A stretch of DNA of 64,000 bases, taken from NCBI RefSeq assembly GCF_020509005.1, contig NC_063017.1, forward strand, positions 3,224,001 to 3,288,000, written 5' to 3'. Every line of letters starts with the position of its first letter. Within the stretch, counting starts at the first letter, position 1. Positions 1 to 12,797 of the stretch are shown here, in pieces. A program made the translations under genes and the position numbers. The stretch comes from Fulvia fulva. Taxonomy: Eukaryota > Ascomycota > Dothideomycetes > Mycosphaerellales > Mycosphaerellaceae. The notes beneath the pieces are model-generated. The model did not search any database and was not told the origin of the DNA. It saw only the letters and a list, made by a program, of their open reading frames with translations.

Positions 1-3000
1 GAAGCGCTACCTAATACCGTTGATTTAGGAGACGCTCGAGCGCCTCTCTAAGGCTAAGTACTTTACTAAGCTCGATGTTATCGCTACGTTTAATAAAGTA
101 CGAATAGTAGAAGGATACGAGTATCTTATAGCCTTCCGTACGCGCTACGGGCTATTCGAGTCGCTCGTTATACCCTTCGGCGTTTATAACGGGCCTAGTA
201 CCTTCTAGAACTTTATTAACGACATCCTTTAGGAGTTCCTCGATCAGTTCTATACTACCTATATCGACGACATCCTAGTCTATAGCGAGACTAAGGAGGA
301 GCACCGCGAGCACGTCTATAAGGTCCTTTAGAAGCTCGTAGACGCCGGCTTATAGCTCGATATCGACAAGTACGAGTTTAAGAAGACCGAAGTCAAGTTC
401 CTTAGTTTGATAATTACCGTAGACGGCATTAAGATAGACTAAGAGAAGATCGACGCTATCGTCGAATAGGATGCTCCTACAAACGTTAAAGAGGTCTAGG
501 GTTTCCTAGGCTTTACTAACTTCTACCGCCGCTTTATCTACGTATTCTCGGGCGTAGTACGCCCTTTAACGAAGCTTACGCGTAAGGGTAAGAAGTTTGC
601 CTAGACCGACGAATACTAGGAGGCTTTTGACTTACTTAAAGCGAAGTTTATTAAGAACCCGCTTCTATAGCACTTCGATTTCGAACTAGAGACCCGTATA
701 GAGACCGACGTATCCGACGGCGTAGTAGGCGGTGTCCTACTATAACGCCGCTCGCCTAAATCCCCCTAGTTACCTATCGCCTTCCTCTCTAAGAAGATGA
801 CCGCTACGGAGTATAACTACGAGATCTACGACAAGGAGCTTCTCGCTATCGTTAAAGCTTTTAAAGAGTAGCGCCCCGAGCTCGAAGGCTCTACTATGCC
901 CGTCTAAGTAAGCTCCGACTATAAGAACCTCGTCTACTTTATAAAGAGTGAGCTACTTAATCGTCGCTAGGCCCGCTAGAGCGAGTTCCTCTCCCGGTTC
1001 AACTTTATAATCTCGTATACGCCCGGTAAGGCCAACTCGATAGCCGACGCCCTTACCCGCCGCCCTAGTAACTCTCTAGTTGATCGAAGAGGGGGCTAGC
1101 AAATCGTAGAGCAACAAGTCATTAAAGAGTATAACCTCTCTTCCGAGCTTCGAGAGTACCTATCGAACGGCTAGCCTATACTCGCCGCTTCCTTTACTAC
1201 TCTCGTGCTCGCTCCTACCTACCTTAACGAGAGTGATAATGAATCCGAGCCTAAAGAATACGCCTCGGACGCTAAGGACTTAAACGACAATAAAGAGGGC
1301 TTAGTAACGACCGACGGCTTACCCGAATTAGACTTTAAGGGGTTTAATAATAAGGAGCAACCTAAAGGCATTATAGCACGAGTACGAATAGCGTACGATA
1401 CCGACCTAGGTGCCTAAGAGTTAGTTTAGGCCCTTAAATCTAGCGCGAGGACATTCCCGGGCTTCTCGCTATCCGAGTACGAGCTCTAGGAAGGTGTCGT
1501 CTACTTCCGTAAGAAGCTTTACGTACCGTAGCCCGAAGGCTCTAATATCCGAGCTAAGATTCTTTAAATCGTCTACGACTCCGCCTCTAGGGGTTACCTA
1601 GGCGTAGCTAAGACCTATAAGCTCCTCGCTAGGTATTACTAGTAGCCGTATTCCTAGAAGGACGTCCGCCGCTACGTACTAAACTACGCTACTTACCGAA
1701 GAGCTAAAGCTAACCGCTACCGCCCCTACGGTCTCTTACACCCTCTCCCGGCTCCTAATCGTCCGTAGAAGTACATCACTATAGACTTTATTACCGATCT
1801 TCCTTACGGTAAGACCTTTAGCGGCGTAAAGGCAAAGGCCCTTCTAGTGATCGTAGACCGTTACTCTAAGGACCGGTATATAATCCCGTACTAGAGTATA
1901 ACCGTAAAGGAGACTACTCGCTTGTTCTACGAATTCGTCTAGCGCTTTTAAGGCCTCCCGGATAGTATCACCTCTAATAGAGGCTCCTAGTTTATCTCGT
2001 ACTTCTAGAAGCGTCTATATACTATCCTAGGTATTAAGTATAACCTCTCGACTAGTTTTTAGCTACAGACCGACGGCTAGACCGAAATTACGAACGCTAT
2101 CCTCGAATATTTCCTTCGTTACTTCGTCGACTACTACTAGAAGGATTCGCCTTAGTATATCCCTACGGTAGAGTTCGCTACTCGTAACTAGGACTCGGAG
2201 ACTACTAGCTACTCTCCCTTCTATACTACGAGAGGTTACTACCCTCGTATAGGTATAGAACTAGAAGAACCTCTCCCGCCTACCGAAGACGTAAACGAGC
2301 AAGTAGTAGACGAGTTCGCTACTATACTCTTATAGATCTATAAAGAAGTCTACGACGAGATAGTATACGTATAAGCAATCTACGAGGATCAAGCTAATCG
2401 TCGTCGCTAGCTAGCTCCCGACTACTAAGTAGGCGATATAGTTTACCTTAACTCTAAGAACATTAAGACGGACCGCCCCTCTAAGAAGCTAAGCTAGAAG
2501 AACCTAGGTCCCTTTGAGATTACCGAGCGTATTAGTTTATACGCCTACCGTCTAGCTCTTCCTACGAACATAAAGATCTACGACGTCTTCTATCCCGTAC
2601 GCCTTCGGCCGTTAGCTAAGGACCTATTCCCGAACTAAAACTAAGACATACTAGGTCCTCCCGATGAAGTAGAAGTCGACGAGCCTATTAACCTACCTTC
2701 TAACGACTATGCCGTCCGTAAGATCCGGGGAATCCGCGTAGAGCCTAACGACGTTAAAGGACTACCGCCGATTAAGTATAAAGTCGAATAGTAAGGTTGC
2801 CCTAAGTAGGATACCTTATAAGAACCTATCTAACATATTATCTTTAATCGTTAAGCAATCGAAGAATACTACGCCCGCGTAGACGGCCTAGAAGTTAATA
2901 TCGGCAGGCTCTTCGAATCTAAGCTCTTCGACGGGGCTTACTAATAGTATATCGACTATAACATTAGGCCTAGGCCTAGTACTAAAGCTAAACATCCTCG

Positions 3001-3049
3001 ATATATAGAACTACTACGGCTTCGTAGGAACTTAGCTTTGTTCGGGGGG
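1..3049 (+). pseudogene. Gypsy-1 pol remnant: RT, RNase H, integrase, chromodomain-like tail
   Basis: Translation with read-through of RIP stops gives an ordered Ty3/gypsy pol. The palm of reverse transcriptase is at about 1-450, including the YIDD-type catalytic box near 265. RNase H lies at about 650-1080, the integrase zinc-binding region at about 1570-1720, and the integrase catalytic core at about 1770-2160 with its Asp, Asp and Glu positions recognisable. A chromodomain-like block follows at about 2740-2830. A 70-residue open stretch (1205-1417) between RNase H and integrase is all that stays open. Nearly all stops are TAG where Gln or Trp is expected. The frame cannot make a protein. 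Confidence in family and order is high; exact domain edges are approximate. Confidence 0.9.
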
Positions 3050-3054
3050 GCTAC

Positions 3055-3574
3055 TATTATAGTCTCCCTATAGAGTATATAGAAGGTAGGGACAGAAGAG
3101 CCTTAGAGTGCTTAGAAGTCGTTAAGAAGTGACAGTCTAGCTTAGTATATAAGCGCTAAGAATTATATGCCCCGTAACATTTACTACGGGACCTAGCCCT
3201 CCAAATTCACCTCTCTACTAAACCTTAATAGATTCACTTCGGCTCGTAACTATATAACTTACGGCACTCCCGCGAGCACCCGCGACTACGCTAGACCCTA
3301 GAAGAAGCACGCGGAAGACTCGGAACGTAGGGCAGGTTAGAATAAGGTTTTGAGTAAAGCTACTAAGCGCGGCTTTGTACGGGTTAGCCCTATTAATACG
3401 GGGACACGTACTCGCGAGGGTCGCGTATAAATATCTAGCCTTCCCTAGGCCTCTCTTACTTTCTTCGTCTTTCGTTTTGTATAGCAATCATACTATACCC
3501 TTTTGTATCTACACTTCGTACCTACATTCTCGCTTTTACCCTTATATCTTATAGGCTAGGCTCTCGCCCTAATA
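3055..3574 (+). repeat. Gypsy-1 3' LTR (520 bp)
   Basis: A run of seven G (3044-3050), the polypurine tract, precedes it. The start TATTATAG is the RIP form of TGTTATAG seen at the end of the LTR at 43183-43702. The right end CCCTAATA corresponds to CCCTAACA in the copy at 37413-37931. Related LTRs are at 37413-37931, 43183-43702 and 57036-57553. A roughly 270-bp open stretch inside it (3218-3487, minus strand) recurs in other copies but has no retroelement or cellular domain, so I treat it as chance openness of an LTR. Confidence 0.9.
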
Positions 3575-6500
3575 GCTACTCCCTTTACTAGGATATTATA
3601 CTACCTATAGTCTTACCTCCTACCGAAACACTAGCAACCCCTCTACTAGACTATAATAGCCTTAAACGACTAGACATCTCCGCTATACCGGTCTCTTAAC
3701 CTATCGAAGGAGTTAGCGTAGAGCGTATTAGGTACGGTACGAGTAATAGCGATATTAAGTAAATTAGCCTCTACGAACTCCGTAAGCTATCTCGTATAAA
3801 GGGGGCTAAAGTCTATACGATATAGATCAACCCGCGCGAGACTTACGCTAGTAAGAGCGTAGCTAACCCCGTAACTATATAAGTATTAGGCCTATATACT
3901 ATAATAGTACGAAAAGTTATAGGTAGTAAAGCTGCCTTCGCCTACGCTATATACGTCCAAGATTCCTATTACCGTATACTACGACACCGCTAAGAGTACT
4001 AGGCGGAAGTGTACGCTATAAGCGTAGTAGATTACGATATCTTTATAGAGAAGTTATACAGGAAGGAGAAGGAAGCCGATATAGCGAAGTTGCTAGCCTA
4101 CTACTAGTATAGAAAGGACCTCTTCTTAAAAGTAGAATTAAGTAAGCTACCTCCGTATCGGCTAGGCTTAGATCACGAGATCAAGCTAAAGTAGGATACT
4201 AGACTACCTTTTCAACGCCTATATCTAATATCTAATAAAGAGTCTGAGGTAGTAAAAGCTTAGGTCGACGACTAGCTCGAGAAAGGTAATATCTAGCGTA
4301 GTAATTTACTAGCCGCTCCGCTAGTTATTATTATACGTAAACCGGGCGGCGGTCTACGAGTATATATTGACTACCGAGCTTTAAATACTATTATAGTCAA
4401 GTCTAGGTACCCTATTCCGCTTATCTAAGACACCCTAAACCGGATTAGTAGGAAGAAGTACTTTACTAAGCTCGACGTTATCGCCGTATTTAATCGCCTA
4501 CGTATTATAGAAGGCGATAAATAAAAGACTGCCTTTATAACACGGTATAGGCAGTTCGAATACTTAGTTATGCTATTAAGATTATGTAATACCCCTAGTA
4601 CGTTCTAGTTATATATTAACGATGCCCTACGAGAGTACCTTAATGACTTTACCTCCGCGTACCTTAATAACGCTCTAATCTTTAGCGACACTCTCGAGGA
4701 GTATATCGAGTATATAGATTAGGTAATAGCTAAGCTTTAGGAGGCCGCCCTATAGCTTAATATCGACAAGTACGAGTTCTACGTCTAGGAGACTAAGTAC
4801 CTAGGCCTTATTATTAGTACTAATAGGATCAAGATAGATAAGGAAAAGATCGCTACGATTTAGGAATAGGAGACCCCTCGTAACCTAACGGACATCTTGT
4901 CATTCCTAGGATTCTATAACTTCTATCGTAGGTTTATTCCTAACTACTTAGGCATCGCGTATCCTATAATATAACTTACTAAGAAGGACGTACCTTAGCT
5001 ATAGGATAATACCTATTAGTAAGCCTTCGACCGTATAAAGCTAGCCTTTATAGAAGATGATATCGTACTCGCGTATTTCGTAGCTAGTAGAGAAACTAAA
5101 CTTAAAACGGACGTATCGGATTTCGTTACGGCTACTATTATGTCGTAAAAGGGTAATAATAGTATTTAGCGCCCGGTTGTATTTATGTTAAAGAAGATGT
5201 CACTATAAGAATATAACTATAATATCTATAATAAGGAGTTACTCGCTATCGTTAAGGCGTTCGAGGAGTAGAAACCGGAGCTTATATCTAGGGATATCGA
5301 CGGCGATAAGACCGACTTCGAGCACCTTACCGACGAGAGCGGCAAGCCTATCCTCGTATACTCTAATTATAAGAACCTAGAATAGTTTATAAGTACGAAG
5401 GTACTAAACCGCCGGTAGGTACGCTAGTCTAAATTCTTGTTATAGTTCTACTTTAAGATCGTATATATCCCTAGTAAAAGCAATGTCAAGCCCGATACGC
5501 TTACTCGTCGTCCGTAAGACATTCTAGCTAGTAATAACGACCTACGGCGATAGTACTAAGAACAAACGCTACTACCTAAACATCGCTTCCTTAATATCTT
5601 ACCTATAGAAATTCGCCCCGGGCGACAAGTCAATAACCTAATAATAGAAGTATATATAGCCTACGGTAAACTAGAGATATAGTAAGCGTTACGGTAGCTA
5701 GATACCGAAGAACTATATTAGCTCCTAAGGCGACACCGTATAGACGAGGCTAATACCGTAGCCGTAGGCGGATTAATATATATTAAGAATAGATACGGCG
5801 GCTATAACGTTTTTGTTCCGGATGTACCTAATCTACGCTTTAAGGTGTTCTAGGCTTACTATAGTATACCTTCCGCTAGCTACCTAAGACGAGCGAAGAC
5901 CTACGAGCTTATTACTAGAGACTTTGTCTAGCCTAGTCTATCGTAATACGTCCGTAACAAGATTTTTAAGTACTATAAATACCGCTTATCGAAACCCTCG
6001 TAGACGTAATACCCTAGGCTACTAAAACTACTACTAATTCCCTTTAAGCTCTAGGATAAGATCGTAATAGACTTTGTAGTTAGCTTGCTAGAAAGTACGG
6101 GTAGCTACGACGGTATAATATATACGGATATTTTAACTATTACTAACCGTACGGGTAAGGGCTCTTATATAATCCTAGTAAAGGAGATGACCGTAGAATA
6201 TATTACGTATATCTTCGTACGGGACTACTACCGTCTCTACGGCCTACCTCTGTCGATTATAACTAATAGGGGCAGCTAATAGCTTTCTACTTTCTAGCGT
6301 AGGCTCTACGAGCTCGTCGGCGTAGATTATAAACTGTCTACCGCCTTCTATCCTAAAACGGACGGCTAATCGGAGAATACGAATAAGGAGATAGAAAAGT
6401 ACCTCCGTACCTTTACTAACTACGCTTAAAACGATTAGGTAGATTGGCTACTACTTGCTAAATTCGTAAAGAACAACTATATTACTAAAGCTATAGGTGT

Positions 6501-7540
6501 TTCGCTATTCTTCGCCGAGCGTAGCCGTAATCCGCGTACTAGTAACTTTAATAGTAACTTACCGAGGCGCCTTATACCTACTAAGTAACGTATTAGTACT
6601 AAGAAAGCGGAGCGCTTCGTATAGTAGATAAAGGACTTCTACGAGCACCTATACGAGTGCCTCCGTTATAATTAAGCCCTATAAGCTAATAATATAAACA
6701 TATACCGTACCGTACCGCCTAGATACTAGGAAGGCGACCGCGTCTATATTAATACTAAGAACTAGAAGTCATCGCGACTATCTAAGATACTCGACGTAAA
6801 GTAGTACGGACCGGTTACTATTACCGCTATACTAGGACAGAACGTATATAGAGTCAACCTCGACGAGACCTATATACGAGTATATAACTCGTTCTACGCG
6901 AACCTTCTATAACCGGCGGATCCCGAGGATAATATACGTCCCCTACTAATTAAGGTTATAGATAATATAGGTAATACGTTTAAAACGTAGAAGATTAAGC
7001 GTATTCTAGATTCAAAGCTGAAGGGTAGAGATTTACTATATACCGGTCAACTTTTATCCGCTACCTAGTTAGATCCCGAATAAGACATTACGCGATATAA
7101 GACCTAAAGTAGATATATATAGTATAGATCTAGTACCTTAGGTAACTATAGTCGTACCACCTCCCTTCAACGGTACCGGTGCTATAGCTCTTCCTATTAG
7201 TAACTATACGCCTTCTAATATTACTATAGGCAATATTAAAGGGGTTTCGGTACCTACTTCTAGTATATTATTAAGCGAGAGTACTAGCTCGACTATACCT
7301 TTATACGCTCGTATAGGCCAAGTTGACTACCCGCCGGTATAGTAGGAGGGCGTAAGCGACATAAAGGCTTACGGTAAGCTAATAGATATAACGAGGGATA
7401 TAACGATAGAGGATATAATTAAAACGGCCTAGATAGAGCTACTCGATAAGACGGATAGTATAGAGGATAACGAAGCCTTCGTATATATACTAAGGAAGAT
7501 TTAAGGACATACGCTTCGAGACAAAGGTGTTTTAAGGGGG
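3575..7540 (+). pseudogene. Gypsy-2 protease-pol remnant ending in a chromodomain-like region
   Basis: Heavily stopped reading frames give gypsy pol in order. A degraded leader and protease region (3575-4200) precedes RT, which begins around 4290 with the Arg-Lys-Pro-Gly-Gly block typical before motif A. RNase H lies around 5080-5280, with the [13 protein letters not shown] box near 5230. The integrase zinc-binding region is about 5860-6060 and the catalytic core about 6050-6450. The longest open piece (6085-6279) covers the first and second catalytic Asp regions; the second is mutated to Asn in a TNRGS context, a RIP-type change. The C-terminal part at about 6950-7090 resembles a chromodomain. 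Not translatable as a whole. Confidence 0.87.
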
Positions 7541-7545
7541 GGTAG

Positions 7546-7739
7546 TGTTACGGCCGCTCCGTAAGTAAAGGATTAGCAAAGGGGCACGTGACCTCAGATC
7601 ACGTGACGCTCGGCCCGAAGCCGACCCGTAACACCTCGGCCCTTAAGTATAGGCCTCGACCTTAGAACCTACTTCTCTCTTTAGCTATCGACTTTATTAA
7701 TATTATACCTCTATACTCTCGTACTATAGCCTCGTAATA
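7546..7739 (+). repeat. Gypsy-2 3' LTR (194 bp)
   Basis: A polypurine tract (G run 7536-7542) precedes it. It starts TGTTACGG and ends CTCGTAATA. It matches the inverted LTR at 59694-59887 over the full 194 bp, with only a few C/T or G/A differences at CpA or TpG. It contains two CACGTG palindromes (7585-7590 and 7600-7605). Confidence 0.93.
7584..7606. promoter_or_regulatory. Two CACGTG E-box palindromes in the Gypsy-2 LTR
   Basis: GCACGTGAC is followed 8 bp later by TCACGTGAC. CACGTG is the core bound by fungal bHLH regulators of the Cbf1/Pho4 type. In the other LTR of this element the second copy has become TTACGTAA (59825-59832), the change RIP makes at both CpA and TpG. Function as a promoter site is inferred from its position in U3 only. 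Confidence 0.45.
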
Positions 7740-9352
7740 AGCTACTTCGTAGTCATAAAATATTCGAGGTTCTTATAGTCTATAAACACTTTAACTAGAT
7801 CGCCGTCCTCGTCTACTTTATAAGTAATCTCCGGGCGCTACTCTTCGAATGCTTTAATAATCGCGAGGAGTTCCTTATCGTAGATCTCGTAATTATACTC
7901 CTAGGGGCTTAGCTTCTCCGAATAGAAAGCTATAAGATGTAATACTCCCTACTCGTCGTATTATAAGAGTATACCTATATTAATAAAGTCTAAGGAGTTA
8001 GTCCCGACGACGGTCTACCTACCCGATATATAGTATACTAGTATATCCGCCTTACTAAACGCTACTTTTAACGCCTCGAATACCCTCTAGTAATTATTAG
8101 TCTAGTTGATTCTACGGTTCTTATAATTACTAGGCCTATCTAACTTCGTTAGGTTAGTTAATAGGGATATAATACGAGAGAAGGCCTCGATAAACCTACG
8201 GTAGAAGTTCGCGAATCCTAGGAAGGCTTAGACATCCTTAAGATTAGTTAGTACTTCCTAGGTCTATATATATTCCAATTCCTCCGGGTCTATCTCGATG
8301 CCCTAGGGTATAATAATAAGGCCTAGATATTTTATATATCCCTAGTAGAACTAGGACTTATCGATATTAATAGTAAGCCCGGTATCTCGTAGCTTAATTA
8401 ATACCTTTCGTACGTATTCGACGTATTCCTCTAGAGTATCGCTAAAGATAAGGACGTCATCTAGATATACTAATATAAAGTTATCTAGATGTTCCTATAG
8501 AACCTTATTAATATATAACTAAAAGGTTACGGGTCCGTTATAGAGGCCGAACGGTAATACGAGGTATTTGTAGATACCGTAGCGCATTATAAAAGCTATT
8601 AGCTACTCGTACCCTTCCGCGATACGTAACTTATTAAAGGCTACTATAATATCTAGTTTCGTAAAGTACTTCTTTCCGTATATACGGTTAAGCATTTCCT
8701 ATATTAATAGAATAGGATAGCGATTCTTAATAGTAATAGCGTTTAGCCTACGGTAGTTAATATATACTCGTAGCCCTCCTCTAGGCTTTCTTACTATTAA
8801 TACCGGTGCCGGTAAGTAGCTTGTTTTCTAACCGGCCTTACGTACCTTATATTCTAAAGTCTATTCGAGTAACTATTTCTTAACGGCTTTATTCTCCTTC
8901 TCGGCTAGTCCGTATAGCTTTCGATATAGTAGTTCTTAAGGTCTATAGGGTTTAATATAAATCTCGTAGTCGATACCTAGTCGGTAAGGTAGGAGTCTCT
9001 CGTAGTCCTTTACTAAGAAAGTATCTATAATGTCGTAGTATATAGGCGGGAGCTTCTCTTTAGGATTGTAATTAAACTGCTTATTAAAGAACTGATCTAG
9101 GTTATTAGCTACTATCGCGCTTAGTTTAAGGCTATTATCGTTATTATCGTTATCCTCGCGCCCCGTAGGCATAATATAGAAGCACTCGGCCCTAGGCCGG
9201 TACGCGTACATCTTCTATACGCGCTACGAGACTTCCTAGTAATCTACCTCTTTATCTACCTCTAGAGCGGACATATTTAGCTCCGCCCCTCCGGCTATAA
9301 ATCCTACTTATTCGCTCGTAAAGGGCTTTAGTCTATATTTCGTTTACTACCC
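7740..9352 (-). pseudogene. Gypsy-5 pol fragment: protease-RT linker, RT, RNase H
   Basis: The minus strand reads from about 9350 down to 7740. A 91-residue open stretch (8936-9211) covers the linker ahead of RT. The RT fingers and palm follow (about 8900-8200), then RNase H (about 7990-7745), ending in a DYKNLEYF-type block where the Gypsy-2 LTR was inserted. The RNase H sequence continues without loss at 59888 on the plus strand. Stops are RIP-type. The left border is the 5-bp target duplication at 7740-7744; the right border with LINE-c near 9352 is approximate. Confidence 0.85.
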
Positions 9353-12150
9353 GAGACGAACTAGTAGTACGACTATACGATAATAGAGTAAATACGGGAC
9401 TAGAAGCGGGAATAGAAGTAGAATAAGAAGCCGAGCTCGACAAAGAAGCCGAATGGATAACGACAGTCGTATAGGAGGTAGCTCGTCGGTATATACTCTA
9501 TATTCGACCTTCTTAAAGATAGAAGCTATTCTAGACCCCGGCGTACGTAGAAAGGGTAAAGAAGGCGAGGAGGGCTAGACGAGAGTAGACGAAGGAGTAT
9601 ATATAAGCAATATAGGACGTATACTAAAGGGCTAGCTAAGCTAAGAAAGCCTAGATACGTCGGGACAAATAGCTAGACTAGAGAACGACGGTCGGGCTCG
9701 TAATAGAGAATCCTAACTAGATATAGCGACTAGCAAGATAGGCGAGAGCTAGAGGGATAGAGAAGACGCCTTACTTCCCGCCTATAGTCGATATAACGGG
9801 GACGCTAAGGTTAACGCCGGAGGTAAAAGCGAAGGCGTTTACGGACTACTTCTTCTTAATATAATTCGACGCGGACCTAACGGATATAGTAGGCACGTCG
9901 TACCCGGAACTACTAGATATGTACTAGATAGTCTAGCTAGGCGAGGTTAAGGCCGTAATAGGATAGCTTAAGGGAAGAAAGGCCCTAGGGCCCGATAAAA
10001 TCCTAAACCTCCTACTAAAGGAATATAAAGAGGAAATCGCCCCGAGCCTAGCTAAGCTCTTTACTACTTGTCTACGGAAAGGCTACTATCCGAAGCCGTA
10101 TAGAGGCTCCCTAAAAGTAGTTATCCGGAAGCTATAGAAGGAAGACTATAATAGGCCTAAGTTATATAGACCGATTACGCTCCTAAATATAGTAGGGAAG
10201 ATCCTAGAGAAGGTAGTAGCCTAGAGACTTACAAAACTAGTCGAGGAGAATAACATCCTCCCGGAGACATAGATAGGAGGGAGAAGTAACCGCTTAACTA
10301 TTACGGTAATAGAACTAATAACCGAATAGATCTAAACTCTCTAGTACTATAGACGGAATAGAATAGTATCGCTACTCTCCCTAGATATCTCCGGAGTATT
10401 CGATAACGTCTCCTACGAAAGACTACTCTATATACTCCGATAGAAGGGAGTCTCCGTATAGGCCACGAAATTTATATACTCCTTCCTTAAAGAGAGGACT
10501 ACGAGAATAGTCCTCGGGAGGTATAAATCCGAAAGGGTATACGTAGAGACCGGAATCCCCTAAGGATCTATACTATCCCCGATCCTGTTCCTAATCTTTA
10601 TAGCCGACCTTATCCCCTTACTTACGTCCCCTTAGACTTCGGCGTTAGGCTTCGTAGACGATATAAACATCCTAGCCTAGTCCGTAATAACGGAGGAAAA
10701 CTATAGACTACTTACGGAGAGATATAGAGTATATAAGGACTAGGCTAGACGCTACGGCGTCTGTTTTGCCCTAGAGAAATACTAGCTGATCTACTTTAGT
10801 AAAGCGAGGACCTACTACAATATGTAGGCAACTATAATAATCTAGGGATACGAGACGAAGCCCTTCCCCGAACTCCGAGTACTAGGAATCTAGCTAGACC
10901 TAAAGCTAAGCTAGAACCTATAGATTAAGAAGGCCTAGAATAGGGCATAAGTAAACGAGGCATCAATAATACGTCTTACTAAGTCAACGTAGGGGGCGAC
11001 CTTTAACAAAGTAAGAATAATATATAAAGTAATCGTTCGACTAGCGATACTTTACGGGGTATAAATCTAGGGCACGGGGGGAGTCGATAAGCTAGTACCG
11101 CGACGGATCGAATAGCCTCTTAATCGAACCTAAGTAGGCAACTTTAGGAGAATTCTCGGAGCGTATAAGACTATACCGACGAGAGTAGCCGAGATAGAGA
11201 CCGGGACACTACCTATCCGTTACTATATCTAAGGGATAAGGATCTAATATACGGCGAAGACGATAGAGTACCTAGTATAGTAAACTATCTACGATAAGAT
11301 AGTACGAATGTATAGAGATATAGCCGGCTATATATAGGACCGTACGTAGGGAGGAGTTAGAAGCGGGACGACTTACGGGTTTTTAGGGAAATATAAGGAA
11401 CGCCGGAGTAGCTAGCGAGGGAGGAGGAGGAACGAAGAACCCGGGAAAAGAAGGGGAGTAAGGGAAAGTCCTAGAGCCTCGTAGAGTAGGTAGCCGGCTA
11501 CCTATAGGAATAGGGATAGAATAGTAACCCTAAGTAAGAACAGGCCCCCTAGCCCTATAAACCTTCTAGAGACATAACTACCTCCTATACCGCGACCCTA
11601 TAAGGGCAGAAGTAAGCGTAATAATCTAAATCCGGTCCGAATATATCGGGCTTAGGGCTTACTTATATAGGAGGAACGTCCTAGATATAGATAACCTAGC
11701 GTACGAGTATAGCTACCCGTCGTAGAACCCGGAATATATAGTCGTACGGTGCCTATAGTAGCTAGAAGGGTGGAGTATATACAGAGCAAGAGTAGCTAGA
11801 CGCGACTACTAGTCGATCGTTATAAATAAGAGCGACGTATAGAGGATAGTATATTAGGTCCTAAGATAAGGATACCTTACCTAGTTTAAACTAGCTAACG
11901 AGACGGAGGAGTAGATAGAGAAGAGGAGAGAGACTAAGGGGATGTAGACAAGGTAGTCATTAGGGTAGGCCTATAATACTAGTATACCCTCTATAAGGAA
12001 AGCGGAAAGGTAAATAACGGACAATAGTAGTATAGGAGAGGAGAGGGGTTTTTACTGCGAGCGGTTTCCCCTTCGTAAGACAGAAGTACGTAGAATAGCT
12101 ATATAGGCTAGGAGGCACTATAATAGCTTAATAAACAATATATATATATA
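9353..12150 (+). mobile_element. LINE-c, 5'-truncated plus-strand copy
   Basis: The copy begins in the linker between endonuclease and RT (about 9430-9620). It passes through RT (about 9950-10800, with the catalytic FVDD box near 10650 and the GIPQGS-type box near 10555). The C-terminal zinc-binding region follows (about 11560-11780), then a 3' UTR ending near 12130. Frames are full of RIP stops. The tail is an (AT)n run rather than the ATCT repeats of sister copies. I found no target-site duplication, and the left edge is judged only from loss of Gypsy-5 similarity. Confidence 0.82.
9430..11960 (+). pseudogene. LINE-c ORF2 remnant (RT and C-terminal zinc region)
   Basis: Motifs are readable across stops. 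A KALGPDKI-type block near 9985 opens the RT. A LLSLDISG block near 10375 carries the first catalytic Asp, and FVDD near 10650 the catalytic pair. The product would have reverse-transcribed LINE RNA at a nicked chromosomal site. Tryptophan and glutamine codons are mostly converted to TAG. No open frame of useful length survives. Endonuclease and ORF1 are absent from this copy. Confidence 0.85.
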
Positions 12151-12797
12151 GGTAGGCCCTTAACCTAATATATTCGGACCTAATCTATATCGCGATACTT
12201 ACTTCGGCCCTTATTAGGTCACGGTATAGTAGGTAGTTATGTCTCTAGAAGGGGCGTAAGGCTAGGGGTCCTCGATTTAGTAGGGGATTTTCTTTCTATT
12301 CCTATTCCTAAAGGTAGCCCGCTACCTACTCTACGAGGCTTTACGTCTTTACCTTATTACCCTTTTTCCTCCGTACCTTTTACTCCTCCTCCTTCCTCTC
12401 TAGCTACTCCTAGGTTCGCTTAACGACTTTAAATATATATAGGTCGTCTTACTTTTAGCTTTAACGTGCCCTAAGGCTAGGTAGTCGGTCGTACCTCCTA
12501 GCGATTTTCTCCGTAGTCCCGAATAGCTTATTATACTAGATAATCCGCCGTCTTCCTAGCGTATTAGATCCTTATTCTCTTAATATAATGTTTGATTAGA
12601 GGAGACCCTATCTCTACCTCTGCTACTCTCGTTAGCGTTATCTTATAGGCTCCTAGTATCCGTCTAAGGTTCGCGGCCTACGTTCGGTTTAGGGGTCCCT
12701 CTATCCGCTTCGGGATCGGTTTACCTACTCCTCCTATCCCCTATATCTAGGCCCCGTAGAGTATTACTAATTCTACGATCGTCTTATATATAATCCT
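12151..12797 (-). pseudogene. LINE-c ORF2 fragment (C-terminal region and end of RT)
   Basis: A minus-strand piece aligned with 61006-61650 of the right-hand LINE-c copy, starting with the same GGTAGGCCCTTAA. It covers the part of ORF2 downstream of the RT palm. It is cut on the right by the Gypsy-3 5' LTR at 12798. Its continuation was not found on the far side of Gypsy-3, so the locus has been rearranged. Confidence 0.8.

Larger units (their letters stand above)
1..3574 (+). mobile_element. Gypsy-1 copy A, 3' part of a RIP-degraded Ty3/gypsy LTR retrotransposon
   Basis: The left window edge cuts this element inside its reverse transcriptase; pol remains and the 3' LTR follow. The same sequence occurs inverted and complete at 37413-43702, which defines the family (519-520 bp LTRs, about 6.3 kb in total). 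The right neighbour is Gypsy-2 pol in the same orientation, so Gypsy-1 appears to be nested inside Gypsy-2. No matching 5-bp duplication was found between this 3' flank and the flank of the Gypsy-1 5' LTR at 57036-57553. Confidence 0.93.
3575..7739 (+). mobile_element. Gypsy-2, 3' half (pol plus 3' LTR)
   Basis: The 3' portion of a second Ty3/gypsy family, cut on the left by Gypsy-1 and ending with a 194-bp LTR. Its 5' half (gag and 5' LTR) lies at 57554-59887 on the other strand. The base pairs just outside the two LTRs (AGCTA here at 7740-7744, TAGCT at 59888-59892) are the two halves of one 5-bp target duplication in a Gypsy-5 host. The element is thus a single insertion that has since been split. 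Confidence 0.88.

Noticed and set aside
3218..3487. 89-codon frame inside the Gypsy-1 LTR, also at 37499-37768
   Set aside because: It recurs only because the LTR recurs. It has no domain, and in the LTRs at 43183 and 57036 it is not maintained.
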